DNA from: Epiperipatus broadwayi
Taxonomy: Eukaryota; Onychophora; Udeonychophora; Euonychophora; Peripatidae
Assembly (NCBI GenBank): GCA_028023455.1
Contig: JAQFVV010012416.1
Span: forward strand, 1,545,767 to 1,609,766
Direction: 5' to 3'
Length of the DNA stretch: 64,000 bases
The notes under the pieces were generated by a model that saw only the letters and a program-made list of their open reading frames with translations, was not told where the DNA came from and ran no database searches. The position numbers and the translations under genes are program-made. Positions 1 through 12,860 of the stretch are shown piece by piece; position 1 is the first letter of the stretch, and every line of letters starts with the position of its first letter.

Positions 1-1625
1 TTTCACTATGTTTGGGGGTTGGAGTTCGAAGACTAGTAATATTGTAATTCCCTGTAAATCTTATGTTTCTCCGCTGTTGCTTCGGGACAGGTATGAATAA
101 AATTCCTTTGTTATCATCAGAAATGTTGTTCGTAATGTGATAGATCTGGAAAATAGGCAAGAGGGCAGAATTCATGATTGTTCCTGACTTATGTATCTTG
201 CACATGATTGGATTTGAGGTACTTTTTCCTAGATGCTAGCTCTTGTTAGACAAACAGACAATTCTGACTGGTACACTTCAAATGTAAGGTATGCTTTAAC
301 TTGACTAACAAAATCTTTAGTCATATGGGCTTTGACAAGAAACTTCTGGATTTGTCTAAGAAGATGTCATTTTATATCAAGCCACAACATTCCAAATTAT
401 AGCCACCATAGTTTAATACAGTAATGGAGTAACAGAGTCTGGAATTTCAAAGTTCAGCGATCCAACTCTACTATTTTCAGTGCATTAACTTCGTATAAAC
501 ATCTGACCAATAGGATCATTTGATTTTGTTAATCCCAAAATATTATTTATAATTTAAAAAAATATATGATTTTTTAAAAATATTTGTAAATATCACATAT
601 TTGTTCATTTGTATAATGAAATAGTTTTTTCTTTCCTTATAACCTAAAGTTGAGTGCACTTTTGGTGAAATTCACCATAATCATAGTTTTAGATTATAAA
701 GAAAAAAGAAACCACTTCATTATGCAAATGAACTAATGTTTGCAAATTTGAATTACAAATACAAACGAAAGAAAAAAATCAATATTTGTAAATAGCCTAT
801 ATATTAAATAAAATTCTATTTTACAAAACTTATCATTAAGTAATAAATTGTAGATTTATGCTTTACGCTTGTCCAAATTATGATAATATTAAATAGTGCT
901 ATCACACTATTTAATATTATCAAAACTTATTGTTTGTTGTAACTAAAAACTTTACTCTTACGCATAATATAAAATTCTTTACAATTGTTAAATATGTTGA
1001 AGAATTAAGATATATTTAAAATTTCACATTTCTGAAGAATTCTGACATGCCGTTGCTCAATGATATATGGACAGTTCTTCAACATCTTTAAATCATAGCA
1101 CTTTCTAATAGTATTTAAAATTATAAATATCATGCAATTAAAAAAAGTTTAATTTGTTGCTAAAGAATACCTTTTCTTTTATTGGAAAAATTCATAAATC
1201 CAGATCACATAAGTTTGGATACTGATTGCATAAAGTTTTACCACATTACATTACAATCCAATTACATTGAACAATAAATAACAGAATTGCTACCCTACAT
1301 CGGTGCTTTCAATTGCTAGTGTTGTGATCACACACACAAAAAACAGGGTTGCTATTTTTTTTTCAGGCATCTAGAAATTAAACATGCCTTAGATATTTTA
1401 CCTTTAGTATTTCATCAATTTTCATCAGACAAAGACTAAAGATGATAGGTAGGAAAGTAGTAAAAATCTACTTAAAAAGAAAAGAGGTTGAGTCTCAATG
1501 TATATAATTTTTAAATTATAATCTATCATTGCTGTGACCATATTTTACATACATGTTAAAAACAAACTTTACTGCATATGTTAAAAGGTATATTGTATAA
1601 AGATTATTTTGACTCACATGTAATC
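1..1625. other. AT-rich stretch, no gene seen
   Basis: No open frame of convincing length or composition and no repeat I recognise. It contains A/T runs and short local palindromes only, for example around 890-925 where an 'atagtg'/'cactat' arm pair flanks 'ctatca'. Confidence 0.5.
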
Positions 1626-1695
1626 CCATTGTAGTGTAGATAGTATCTACTTGCTATGCCTATAGCATAGGGTTCAAATCCAAACTGAATAAAAT
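1626..1695 (+). repeat. tRNA-like SINE fragment (family T)
   Basis: A short segment has a B-box-like word 'gggttcaaatcc' (about 1670-1681) preceded by a dinucleotide-rich 'tagtgtagatagtat' block where an A box would sit. Similar arrangements occur at 13735-13815, 28165-28250, 47785-47855 (reversed) and 61225-61310, so I read them as old members of one tRNA-derived SINE family. No target duplication is visible, so the ends are approximate. Confidence 0.4.
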
Positions 1696-2039
1696 CCATT
1701 TCAGAAAATTTAGTTTTCTATCATCTAAGGTAATTAACCATCAAACAATAATTGGTAAGTGAATACCTAGTTACTCTTAGCTAGAGATCAAAGACAAATA
1801 TGGACTTCACCACATGACTATTGGCAAGCCTGATGGGTACTGATGGAAAGACTTTGCCCTGTAGTGGCCTATATATATATGTTACTTTACCTTTAAGGCT
1901 TATTATTAGCAGATTTTAGAATCTATATAAATTTTGATATCCTTTAGTTGGGAAAAAAATTATTTTTGTTTTGTTTTGAAATATCTAAATTAAATAATGT
2001 TGATAAAAGTAATCATCAGACTTTAACAAGTAAGTCTGT

Positions 2040-2146
2040 GTCAAGCGTTGCTGGTCGAGAGGTCAGCACAGCTGTCTTACAAGCAGTTGTCCCGGGTTAG
2101 CGGGTTCGCTTCCCGGCCGATGCTATGACACATGAAAAAAAAAAAA
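2040..2146 (+). mobile_element. tRNA-derived SINE (family S), complete, with 15-bp TSD
   Basis: The body opens with 'gtcaagcgttgctggtcgag', continues through a tRNA-like A box and a B box ('gggttcgcttcc'), and ends '...gctatgacacatg' plus an A run. The 15-bp direct repeat 'aacaagtaagtctgt' lies on both sides (2025-2039 and 2147-2161), which is typical of LINE-assisted insertion. The tRNA-like head resembles a class II (Ser/Leu-like) tRNA; that parentage is inference. Five related copies occur at 31531, 45530, 49103, 49715 and 59773. Confidence 0.9.
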
Positions 2147-2161
2147 AACAAGTAAGTCTGT

Positions 2162-3778
2162 TTGTTACATTTATTATTATCAGACCTGTTTAAAACAACT
2201 TTAAATTCAAAGCAATTAATTTAAATTTCAGTACTGAAGGAAACCGCAAATACCAAGATAATATAAACAAAGCCTAACTTACACTAACCACGTGGTACAC
2301 AACGCAGTGCAACCCACAGTTATCTTATGTCTACTGAGGTGTAAACTTCCCTTGTAATATATTGTAAAACTTGTTTTCATTTTGGTAAAAATATTTTTAT
2401 ATTTTGCGATACATCAAGAAAGGTCGATTCATTATTTTACAAAAACTTTCACAATTTACTTGATGAAATTAACGAAATCTCCAATAAAATAATAGTATGG
2501 TTTATTGCCCCGAATTCGTAAAAAGTTTGCGCATCGGAAGTGACAAAGCGAGGGGTTCGGTTCAATCCATAACCTTGAGCGCTGGAATCTGCCATTCCAC
2601 AAAACAACCCAAGACAAAAAAATCAATAAAGAGTTTTTATTAACAAAAGATCGAAAATACTCTTCTTTATCAACAACTTCAGTTTTAATAGCAAGAAATA
2701 CTTTGTTTATATTTTATTAATATAAATCAACATGTTTTATATAATAAAAACTATTTGAAAAAAACCTAAATGATAGATAGACTCTCTGCATTAATTGTGA
2801 TAATTAGGTTGTCTGTTGGTGCGCAAGCACATTTTCATTCTTACACACACCGCAGTTCTGATTCAAATCCTTTATTTTCTTCTCTCCACCTTTATTTTCT
2901 CCTAGAGACAATGATCATACTACTATATGAATAGCTGCTAATGACGACGACAAGTTTTCAAACATAGTGATGACATTTCAAAGAGTTGAAAAATATAATC
3001 GTTGTCAACGTTAATGTGTGAACTTTATTTTCAAATAATATTCCTCCAAAATATTAAGATTTCTTTTGTCACAATCTCAGATGTCAATTACAATTATATT
3101 TATAGTTTATCAGAAGCAGGAAAAAAAAACATGTATAAAAGTCTTATATATATTGTGAAACGTATTTGCATATAATAAATAACTGTTCAGACATAACCAC
3201 ACCAACCATTAAAAGAATTTTTTTTTTTAAAAAAAAATATAACTTAAGGAGTTGTTATTTTTCAAGCAAGTTGGAAATGTAATCCATCTAACAGGTGCTG
3301 CATTGGAGTAACAGTGAAACAAAAGATTTCATTTGGTGCAGTTTAACATTTCCAAGGATCAATTACAACTCTGTCTGCTTTTTTATTAGGTCCAGAGTGG
3401 TAAGTGACTCAAATTCTTGTTTTCATTTAACTATAAAATCGGCCATATGCAAGAAATAAATGCAATTGGCTAATCATAGACCATCTTAATAGAGGACACA
3501 TATAAAAGATAAATTATATATATATTAAAATTACAAGCACACACTTTCAAATATTGTAGATCTATTAATTAAAAACCAGGGTAATTTGATCGGCATTATA
3601 ACTACCTCAACAACATTAGCTATGCATAGACTATTATTTAGCTTGGTTAACGGTGTGCAAGTATTTATGAAACGTAAATGCTGATAATGAAGCTCTATAA
3701 GATGTTAAAAATAAGATGGGGAAAAAGTACGACTAAATGGTACGCATGTTTTTCAAGTTACTCCATGTGATGTTATAG
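2162..3778. other. Mostly unrecognised AT-rich DNA
   Basis: No supported gene. About 2490-2620 is unusually CpG-rich for this window and has a short minus-strand open frame. It also contains a B-box-like word ('ggttcggttcaatcc'), so a decayed retroposon is as likely as an exon. The rest is low complexity with T runs and A runs meeting head to tail (about 3210-3240). Confidence 0.45.
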
Positions 3779-5269
3779 AATCTATACATTACTATAAGAG
3801 CACATCTCATTGGATTAGATCTGCTCAACAACAGAGAGATTTTTCTCTCTCTTGATGGCAAGATCACACCAGGCTTCAAGCCATACAAGTCGATCCCTCA
3901 AGGATCTCCACTCATTGCCCTTTTCTTCACAGCATACATCAACCCTCTTCTGATGGATATGGAAAAAAACCTCCCTGGAATTTTCCTTCCCTCTCTCAAT
4001 AAAAACTTCAATGTATTTGCATATATAGATGACATCATGGTTGTTCTTCCCACCATTAAATACCTTCCCCATCTCATGAACATCTTAAACAGAAATACAG
4101 CGAAACTTGGCCTACAAATAAACTTTAACAAATCTTCCATCTGGAAGATTATGTCTGGTAAACAAATTAACTCTCCCTTTTCTGCAAAACCCCAAAGATA
4201 CCTAGGTTTCCCAATCTTCAAAACACCAACTGCAATGGCAAGAGAGATTCAAGATGCAATCCTCCATTCAACTGAAGCCATCACCACGTCACTCTCTAGA
4301 GTATACCTTTCATTATATGGAAAGGTTGGCCTCCTCAACATGATCATAATGCCAAAAATCTCATATTATCTTCCATTCGTAAAAATGTCTAAACAGTTTC
4401 AAAATAAAATCAACCGATTATGTACCAAACTTCTCTGGAGAGGAAGGACAGTTGCTATTAGCTTGCGAGGCATCCAACGACCACGCAGGTTCAATGGACT
4501 GTCATTCCACTCAATACAAGCAATCATTTTACAGAAAACCCACAACACTCTACATAATCTGATCCTCTCCTGTGGATACTCCAACATTATTAAAAAAATT
4601 ACACCGACAGATCGTCCTCCGCCCTCTGCCAGTTCATGGATAGCCTCCCTAATAGACCACCTACAACTTTATAACCCAATAATGCCCTGTAACCTTAACA
4701 AAAAAATAACCTTATGGGAAGCATACAATATAATCAACTATAATCAACAACCCATTAAAACCAGCCTAAAAGTAACCAACCAAAGACTCATTTCACACTT
4801 CAAAAGATGGAGTCTGGAACCCAAATTCCTGGACTTCATCATTAAAATAAATCTTAATGCGCTTCCCACGAATTGGTTCCTTTATCATCGAAGAGGTTTT
4901 ACCAGCATTGATCCTATATGTGGTCTGTGTGCTCGTGAAGATGAAACCATAGACCATATTATACACCGGTGCCCAAGACTTAAAACACTGAAAGATATAA
5001 TTATAATTAATTCCAACATAAGACCTGATATGATTTTCTCACTTGAAAATGCCATTCATAATGGGTTTTTTTCAATAATAAGGCTTTCTACCTTTGTCCT
5101 TTATTCCATATGGATAGTGAGATGCAAAACTCTCATGGAATTACCCCCGCCACAAATCATACCATTGTTTTATCAAACACTCAAAAAAATCAAGAAACGG
5201 GACCAGCTCCTGGCCTCCAGTAAAGTCTTTGATGACACCTGGTCTTTAACTGCTCTATCCTTTTCCTGA
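3779..5269 (+). pseudogene. L1/Tx1-like LINE ORF2 remnant (RT C-terminal half plus zinc finger)
   Basis: Single open frame of about 497 codons with no upstream partner, so the element is 5' truncated. Its in-frame stop at 3776 marks the loss. Reverse-transcriptase motif B reads 'IPQGSPLIALFF' (about 3893-3928). Motif C reads 'AYIDDIM' (about 4019-4039). A 'RYLGFPIF' block follows, as in the RT thumb of L1-like LINEs. Near the C-terminus 'CGLCAREDETIDHIIHRC' has the CCHC spacing of the zf-RVT finger found at the end of many L1/Tx1-type ORF2 proteins. The endonuclease domain and RT motif A are missing. After the stop at 5269 comes an AT-rich tail of about 250 bp ending near 'aaaatgaatgag', which may be the 3' UTR. 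The intact length suggests a fairly recent insertion. Clade assignment is tentative. Confidence 0.85.
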
Positions 5270-6050
5270 TTATCAACTCCCACCTACCCAGCATTATAGA
5301 ATAGGAAATTCTAAAAGAAAATATTCATGTTTATATAAAAATGCTTATTCCATTAAACAAGTTCTTAGAATCTCATCACTATACCTAACCACATAAGAGT
5401 ATAACAATTGTACTCTCATAACAAAATCTAGCCAGATGACTATACAATCATATTATTGTACAATTTAGTCATTTATCTATCCTTTATTAGTATGTAATCA
5501 CTATTTATTATTAATAAAATTTTTGTTGAAATGAAAATGAATGAGTGACAAGATACTTTCTAAAAATATTTATGAACCTTAGCATGGTTTTGGGGGGAAA
5601 GGTAGAATTTATTTATGATATAAAGATGATCTCAAAGGCATTTTAAAAAGGGGTAATATTGATAGTTTTGAGAGAATATGGTTGAGGATAGATTGTAATA
5701 TAAAGATATAATTAATCAAAGCCTTGAAATTTCTAAAAAAAAAAAAAAAAGGTTTGCTTCAAAAATCAGAACTCCAAGAAAACTTTTATATGATATATGT
5801 AAATGTATTTATGAATAAAAGATTGGTTTGTACAGTCAGAGTCGCCATGTACAAGTGTGCAGATTGTGGGAGTACAAAATAAATTCATCAGTGGGAGCAC
5901 CAAATTGCAGCAATAATTAATAAAATTTATATATAAATTAAAATGTTAAATTTCCAAATTATCTTTATTTAAACATTCTAATTGATATTTAAAACGATAT
6001 GTTGCTATTAATAATTTATTTAAAAATAAACGTATTACTTCATAATAATT
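5270..6050. other. LINE 3' flank and AT-rich DNA
   Basis: The first ~250 bp probably belong to the preceding LINE. After that I see only AT-rich sequence with an A run near 5735-5750. Confidence 0.4.
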
Positions 6051-6140
6051 ATGCATAATATATAATTTGGTTTATCAGTTATATTTTATTATTTATAAGT
6101 AATAAAATATAACTGATAAACCAAATTATATATTATGCAT
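6051..6140. repeat. Perfect 41-bp inverted repeat with 8-nt loop
   Basis: Left arm 6051-6091 starts 'atgcataatatataatttgg'. Right arm 6100-6140 is its exact reverse complement, with loop 'tttataag' at 6092-6099. I compared the arms base by base and found no mismatch. It could be a short palindromic MITE or a replication/repair product. No flanking duplication is evident. Confidence 0.95.
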
Positions 6141-6710
6141 AGCCCTTCCTTCATGTGTTCCATGTACATTTAGAGTATCAGAACCTAAAACATGGGATTT
6201 GGGGATCGATTCCAGCGCAGTCTTGTAATTTTTTTAAATATCGATATTATCTTTTTTTTTTTTTTTTTAACACTTTTTTTAAAAAAAAGAAATACTGATA
6301 TAATTTTTTCTACTAATCTGCTTGTCATTGGATTTGGACTGTCATGAAACTTGTTATTTATCTTAAATTTATAATTGATCCATAACATCAGTCCAAATCC
6401 AAGAACAACAGAATTAGTAAAAAATATTTTTCAAAAAAGATATTATGCACATTTCATTAAAACAAAATCATTGTTTAATGCGCATCTATTGATTATAACA
6501 ACCATACAACAATTGTTAGAAAAGTATTTATAATTCTTTATTTATTCCAGTGGAAGAAACCAACAGTTCAATTTTTTTGAGTCATTATAATCTACCATTA
6601 CACAAAATGAAATGCAAGATGTGATATAATGACTTCTAAAAATATATCAAATAAAAAATTTGTGTGTGTGTGAAAATTTATTTCTTTAAGTAAATGTAAA
6701 TCCTTAAAAC

Positions 6711-7024
6711 CTCCAGATCATCATCATCAATAACCATTATCAATCCACGGTAGGATGAAGGTCTCTCCAAGTTCAATACATCTTCTCTGATCTTTAGCTT
6801 CTCTTCTCCAGATCATCATCATCAACAACCATTATCAATCCACGGTAGGATGAAGGTCTCTCCAAGTTCAATACATCTTCTCTGATCTTTAGCTTCTCTT
6901 CTCCACATCACCCCTGCACACTTTCTTATGTCATCTATCCATCTCACATATGGTCTCTTTCTGGGTCTTTTACAATCTCTTGGAATCCAGTTTAAGATTT
7001 CAATTGTCCATCCATTATCATCTC
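6711..7024 (-). mobile_element. RTE LINE 3'-end fragment containing a 95-bp tandem duplication
   Basis: Matches, in the minus orientation, the 3' end of the RTE copies at 17679-20580 and 50285-54040, including the C-terminal coding region and the ATG-rich tail ('gatcatcatcatc' on this strand). The terminal segment is duplicated in tandem: 6711-6805 and 6806-6900 are nearly identical, with a period of exactly 95 bp. The match ends near 7024, so the copy is heavily 5' truncated. Confidence 0.85.
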
Positions 7025-9838
7025 AACCTACCTGACTATATAGGGTGATTAAGTTTTTATAGTGAAATAACAAGCATACAAAAAATTGAATCATGAAGTA
7101 GTATAAATATTCTATTATTGAACAAATATTTGAAAAGCTAACTTTGTTAATAAAAACATAAGTTATGCATGAAAGACCCGAATAAAATAAAGTAAAATTA
7201 TTTTAGCTAATTGATATATTGGTCAAAGTCAACTTAGTTAAAGGTAATTATTATTTATCATGTTAAGTCTGGAGAGCTAATATATAAATAAAAAAAATGA
7301 AAGTGTAAATAATTATATTTTTTTAATATTCTACTATGCCTTTTGTTAAATAAAATTATAAAAATTCATTTTGTTTTAATTAACTAATGGGCAGAGAAGG
7401 GGTCTTTTTCGTATGATAAAAAAATATTTAGATATTTAAAAAAATAAATTATTTTACTTGCAAATATAAATATATTAAAATTGTATAATATGCAAATGAT
7501 TACTTATTTATTATAAATATGATTTCAGTATTTGAGAAAACAAAATAAAATACATATAACACAAAAAATATATTTTATTTTCTTCAATGCTTTATTGCAA
7601 ATCAATTAATAACATCGTCCTAAGTTAAGTTTTATTTTGCAAATTCTGATTTAATACATAAAAACGTTAATGAAGAGAACTGTTCTTGACCTATACCAAT
7701 TGACCGGCCCATTATGAAACATTTAGGGTATACATAGTAGAAAAATTTGCATTACCACATAATCAATGCTTCTACAATAGTTATTACTTCACATATAATA
7801 TTCATTGTAGAACCTAAAAATGGCAGAATTTCGGCAAACAAAAAGTAAATGTAGTTTCATTTAGCAAGTGATAAAATGTCTTATTTTTTGAATTTTCAAA
7901 AAGATATAGATCATCCAGGGCCAGGGGTTTAATAAATATGAGGGATTGGGCAATTGCATCACCCTTAAGGTGGTTTTAATCATGGGATTAGGAAAGTTGA
8001 AATTTAGCTTGCACAAAGACGCTTCTCATCCATGGTGTCCCTGTACACAGTCATCTTTAAAATTAACTTTAATTTTTATCCCCTATCTTTACATCAGTGG
8101 GTTTCCTTCTCAAATTCAAAGGCAGCGCACATTTAATATTAGTAATTATTTGTATATGTAATTGTCAACTTGACTTTGTTTATGGCAATATAAAACAAGA
8201 ATAATCTGTTCTCTCTATTGCGATGCCTTTTACATAAGCTTGATTAATCAGTGATTGCTAGATGATACTACAATTTAATTTCCAATCTCAGATTATTTTC
8301 TGCTTTCCCCCCATTATTTATGAGGGCTTGGGATTCAAAGCTAAAACCAATGCAGATATATACATCTGGTAGTCAACTTTAAATCTTTTTTAGTATCACA
8401 GTAATAGTCTCTAGATAGAATAGAATTGAAGTTACTAAAATATATCGTTACTATCCGAGTACTATACAACCATATACGCAAGATGATTTGAATTAAAAGA
8501 TTAGGGTTTTATTGAATTTCAGGTTAGAAGTTAAAAGCGACTGCTAGATACATAGCTGCATTAGTTTAGGTTTTGATGTTTAAATTGTCACTGATAAAAA
8601 ATTAAAGCTAAAAAAACAGTTTGGGGAGAATTACATTATACTACTGACTGGTGAACATTGATTAATCAAACTTAGAATAGATGGCATTATTGTAATAAAG
8701 ATAGAGGCAGCTGTCCTTATACAATCTACTTTTATTGGAGAATAAAAATGGCACAGGAAGTGAATACAGCAAATCCTCTGCCACCAATCAGGATTTTTTT
8801 CATCCTAAAAATGTGCCACAGAAATATATTTTTTATCTCCATCATTTCTTAACTATCACAATCGAGATATATTTTTCTCCATTAAAAGTTTTTTTTAACC
8901 ATCAACTTCTCTCACTCTTTTAATAAAAGATCTAGTGGCAGTTTAAGTCATATTTGCAATATTTTACTTTTATAATTTAACCATTATTTTCTATATATTT
9001 TGATAATCTGAACATTATTTATTACAAATATAAGTTTACAAACAAAAGACATTCTAAAAATTAATATTTGAACTTTGCAAAATAGAAAAATAAAGTACTA
9101 AACTGAATACATAACAATGGCTTTTTTCAAAATGGTCCGTAACCTTGTCTATTCATAAAAATTAGAGAATGGGATATTTATTTGAATTCTGTTTTTAAAA
9201 TGGAAATAAACTTTAGTTGAGACATCACAAAGAAATGAAAATATGTTTTCAAATTCAAAATTACACTTATTAGTAAAAAAAATTATTAGTATTAAAAAAA
9301 ATCAATTCTTTTTACCTAGTAATAACAATTTCCCTTTATCATAACTATTATTTTTATCACGTCTTCTTAAAAACAAACATTTTCAAATAAGATCTAATTG
9401 TAATCATATATTTTTTTAGGTTTAAAATAAAATATTTTACAAATAAATAAGTTTAAATATATAAATAAATTATTAAAAGTTACAATTTTTCTTTTCAAAA
9501 TATTAAAAGAAAAAGGCATGCATGGAAAAACGCAAGGCCAAATAATCTACCAATTACTAGTCCTGCCGGTTTCTTTGTATTATAATACAATCAATCAGGC
9601 TACTGTCAGCTTCCTTTGAGTTTGTAATTTGCATATTTGTATAAGGTCTGTATAATACTGACATCTTCAGATTTTTTTAAAATTAATAATTTTAGTTCCA
9701 ATTTCTATTACAAAAATGATATGAACTGGCAAACTAATATTGTAGATAACCACAAAATAGTGAAGAAAAGCTATAGTGATAGCAGCTCCACCATACTACT
9801 TCGAAAATTAGTAATAAAGTTATGACTGGCAAGAATCA
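7025..9838. other. AT-rich stretch, no gene recognised
   Basis: Short open frames at 7946-8161, 8735-8923 and 9637-9825 have no recognisable motif and no conserved composition, and I treat them as chance. No repeat family shared with the rest of the window was seen. Confidence 0.45.
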
Positions 9839-9846
9839 TGTTAAAT

Positions 9847-10316
9847 CAGGGGTGGGCAATTGCTTTGGCCACAGAGGTTGGTGGAGGGCCACTTGGTGGA
9901 AGCAAAGATTAGTGGAGGGCCATACCTTTTTTTCATGACACAATAAACACATTGCTTTATTCCCTGTATTACCAAAGAAATATGTTTGTCCATTCTTCAT
10001 TAAAAACATGACATTCATCACCGATTTTAAATTTTTTCTGAGGGTTCATGGTTTCACTAAAGTTGCAAATGTATATATTTGTTAATGCAAAGAACAAATT
10101 GAAATTAACCAGATCAACTGGAAAAGCATTGCACATATCTATACTACGTGTGTGTATTGACGTAGCCATCCTAGTGGAAAATATGAGACGAATCTTCAGT
10201 CATGCATGAGAAGGAAATCTCAGTTCAAGATGGATTTTTCTAATTGTCTTGGTGAGCCGCATAAAAACTCTTAATGGGCCACATGTGGCCCTTGGATTGC
10301 TATTTGCCTACCTCTG
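9847..10316. mobile_element. Non-autonomous hAT-type DNA transposon with 8-bp TSD
   Basis: The left end 'caggggtgggcaattgct' and right end 'attgctatttgcctacctctg' are imperfect terminal inverted repeats of the 'CAGGGGTGGGCAA' type known from hAT elements. The 8-bp direct repeat 'tgttaaat' is present at 9839-9846 and 10317-10324, the size hAT transposases make. Internal 'gggccacatgtggccc' (10277-10292) and 'ggagggccac' words are also common in this group. No transposase frame is present in the 470 bp; the short frames inside look like chance. Confidence 0.9.
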
Positions 10317-10620
10317 TGTTAAATGATATAATCATTGCTGATGAGAATAATGTTTAGTCAAGAATAAATTGAGAGCTTATTTTTAACTTTTATCAGTGAA
10401 CATTTTTGCACATATTTATGTGCATCACTCATATCCCTTATTAAATTATAAATATGCGACTTTTTTCACATTAAATAGTGAAGCTATAATTATACTATAA
10501 TGTATAATAGGTTTGCTTAGCGTTTTTGAGATTTAATCTTGGAATCTCATACTCATAGCTTTGTGAATAAAGACTGGTGTGATTTATTGTACACATATGC
10601 GAATGAGTTTGAATTTTTAA

Positions 10621-12040
10621 TTAGTTAGTCCATTGTTTGGAGAGAGCAAAGCATGTCTCTCTTCTATTAATGGCACTGACATCATTTGCTATGTAAAAAG
10701 CTTCTTTAACTTTTCTTTTGGCATCACTCTTTTCCGTACAAATTATTTGGGCAGAACTGGGTTCGAATACATGGCCTGTAGCTGCTTGGTGGTCCCAGAA
10801 TACTGATGTTTCTTCATTTTATTTTTAACCCTGTTGTATTCATACTTGTGTTGGTAAATTCTTGTATTAAGGTTAGCCCGAGTCTCACTATAATAAGATG
10901 CATGGCAGCCTAATTGAGGGCATAGGGGCTTGATCTTTTTCTATTTTATCTTTTGAATTATTTATTAGTCGGTTAGTACTGGGAGATGTTCTGAAGCTAA
11001 ATTTGAAATTGTTAGACAATTTTTTTGCAATATTTAAAGATACATTAGGTATAAAAGGAATTGTTAGGTGTTTCATATTATCTTTAGGCTGTTTATTTTT
11101 GAGTTTTCTATAAAATGTTTTTATTTTCTGATTGATCATATTGGATTTGAAGCCTATGTTAGTCATTTCCTTTATATATTTGTCAATGTTGTTTTTCCTA
11201 TCCGCTATGTATTTACATAAATGGTGATTTCTGAATAGAAAAGCATTCATACCTGCCCATTGATATGTATTGGGGGTGTTAGACTTTGGACTTGTGTAAC
11301 CTCTTATGTGCAGTGGTTTAACCATCATTTTATAATATAGGTATGTGCTCTCTCTTTTTATTAACAAGTCTAGGTATTTTATTTCTTGTTCATTGTTTTC
11401 ATCAGTTCTACTGAGGGTTAATTCTAAGATGGCTTGACATTCATTTTGTATGTTGATAGTGGTGGAAGGTTTTGCTGCAATAAAAATGTCGTCAACATAT
11501 CGAGTATATATGAGAGTTGGATCTGTTGTGAAATGTTTTGGAAGAATTTGGCTCTCATACTGATTTATGACGATACTAGCAACAATTCCACTCATTGGCA
11601 GCCCCATTAGCCAACCATCATTCATAACATACCATTTGTTTTCAAATTTAGCCAATATTTTGTTATCCAGCCACTTCAAGAATTCTATTATAAAATCAAT
11701 TCATTTTGTTGGACAATTTTTCTTATTTAATTCATCTTTGATAATGATGATGGAAGTTTTTCTGTTAATTGAGCCATAAAGTTCATTGACATCACATACA
11801 GTCATTTTATGTTCTAAATCTATTTTAGCATTTTTTATTCTTTCCACAAATTCAAATGATGATATGACAGTGTGGTTTCCAAATCCCAGGGAATCTATAA
11901 ACCATAGGTTGATCATTTTTGCAGTTTGGAAATAGTGGACGCCTCCAAAATCGAGCATTAATCTGAGAGGAGAGTTTTCTTTATGCAGTTTTATGTTGGC
12001 AAACATTCTAGGTGGTATGGAGTTATTATATAATAGTTAA
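10621..12040 (-). pseudogene. Penelope-like element: RT plus decayed GIY-YIG endonuclease
   Basis: Two minus-strand frames (12006-11701 and 11679-10888) separated by a frameshift near 11690. The first has the pre-motif region and RT motif A ('CDVNELYGSI'). The second has motif B ('GLPMSGIVASI'), motif C ('RYVDDIF', about 11502-11482) and the 'EIKYLDLLI' block, all arranged as in Penelope-like reverse transcriptases. Beyond the apparent stop at 10888 the coding signal resumes in another frame, with 'YSETRANLNTRIYQHK' matching the YxGET-type core of a GIY-YIG endonuclease. A further shift leads to 'KVKEAFYIANDVSAINRRE' and a stop at 10621, the usual PLE C-terminus. Upstream of 12006 homology runs only to about 12040, so the N-terminal part is gone. 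At least three frame breaks make it non-functional. Confidence 0.9.
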
Positions 12041-12700
12041 AAAAAATTAATCAATACTGAGAATTTTTTGTTTCTTACATCTTCTTTGACTAAGAATTGG
12101 AAATACTGTTGCCAAGAGCAAAGTCTACTCAAGATTCTTCAAGGAAAGTTACAAGCATTTACTTTTAAGTTTTATCCATTGCTACATCTTCTGCATATAC
12201 CCATATGCATCATTTTCATCTATTACCTTGATTTGTTATATTTTGTTCATGTTATCATTTTGTTCCTGTAAACAGTAAAGTATTTATTTTATTTTTTAAA
12301 AAATGAAGAAGATGTTTAACGTGAAGTTTTGCAAACTGTGCCAAAATACATGAAGTGTGGGTAAAAGCAAATGCTCTCTTTTATGCATTCAGCATGAATG
12401 ATAATAACTTTAAAAGCATTCCATAACCTTGAAAGATCCTAACTCTGGAATGAGGCCTAAAGTTTATTAAAACAAATATCAATCAAAACAGTGTTTTCAA
12501 ATTTGTTTACAAATTTTAAAACTATGATTTTTAAAGACTCTTTTATTCATGTTAGTAAATGGTAAAATTAAATAAATTAGAACCAATAGTGTTATGAACT
12601 TAAAAATAACTACAAAAGACTTTCAATCTGCAAATATTTAATCATTATTGTTTTCCTAAAGGTTTGTAATGATAGCATTTTAGCTGCTAGGGCTGTCATT
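12041..12700. other. AT-rich stretch, nothing recognised
   Basis: Possible residual 5' flank of the Penelope element. No coding or repeat signal I can support. Confidence 0.4.
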
Positions 12701-12715
12701 GATCATGACAGTAAC

Positions 12716-12860
12716 TCATGAAGAAGAGAGACGACTAATACCATTTATACTAACCTGTGTGCTATTATTACAAGTTCAATGTAATTGGAAAATTTAAATA
12801 AAATTTAAAAAGTTTTCTAAAGACATTCAATTTTTAATGTTAGTTAGATGAAATTTCTAA
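12716..12860. repeat. Partial copy of foldback family F
   Basis: Resembles the right arm of the element at 13816-14270. Shared blocks are 'gaagaagag', 'actaacctgtgtgctatta' and 'tttctaaagacattcaa'. Only one arm is present and divergence is visible. Confidence 0.7.
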
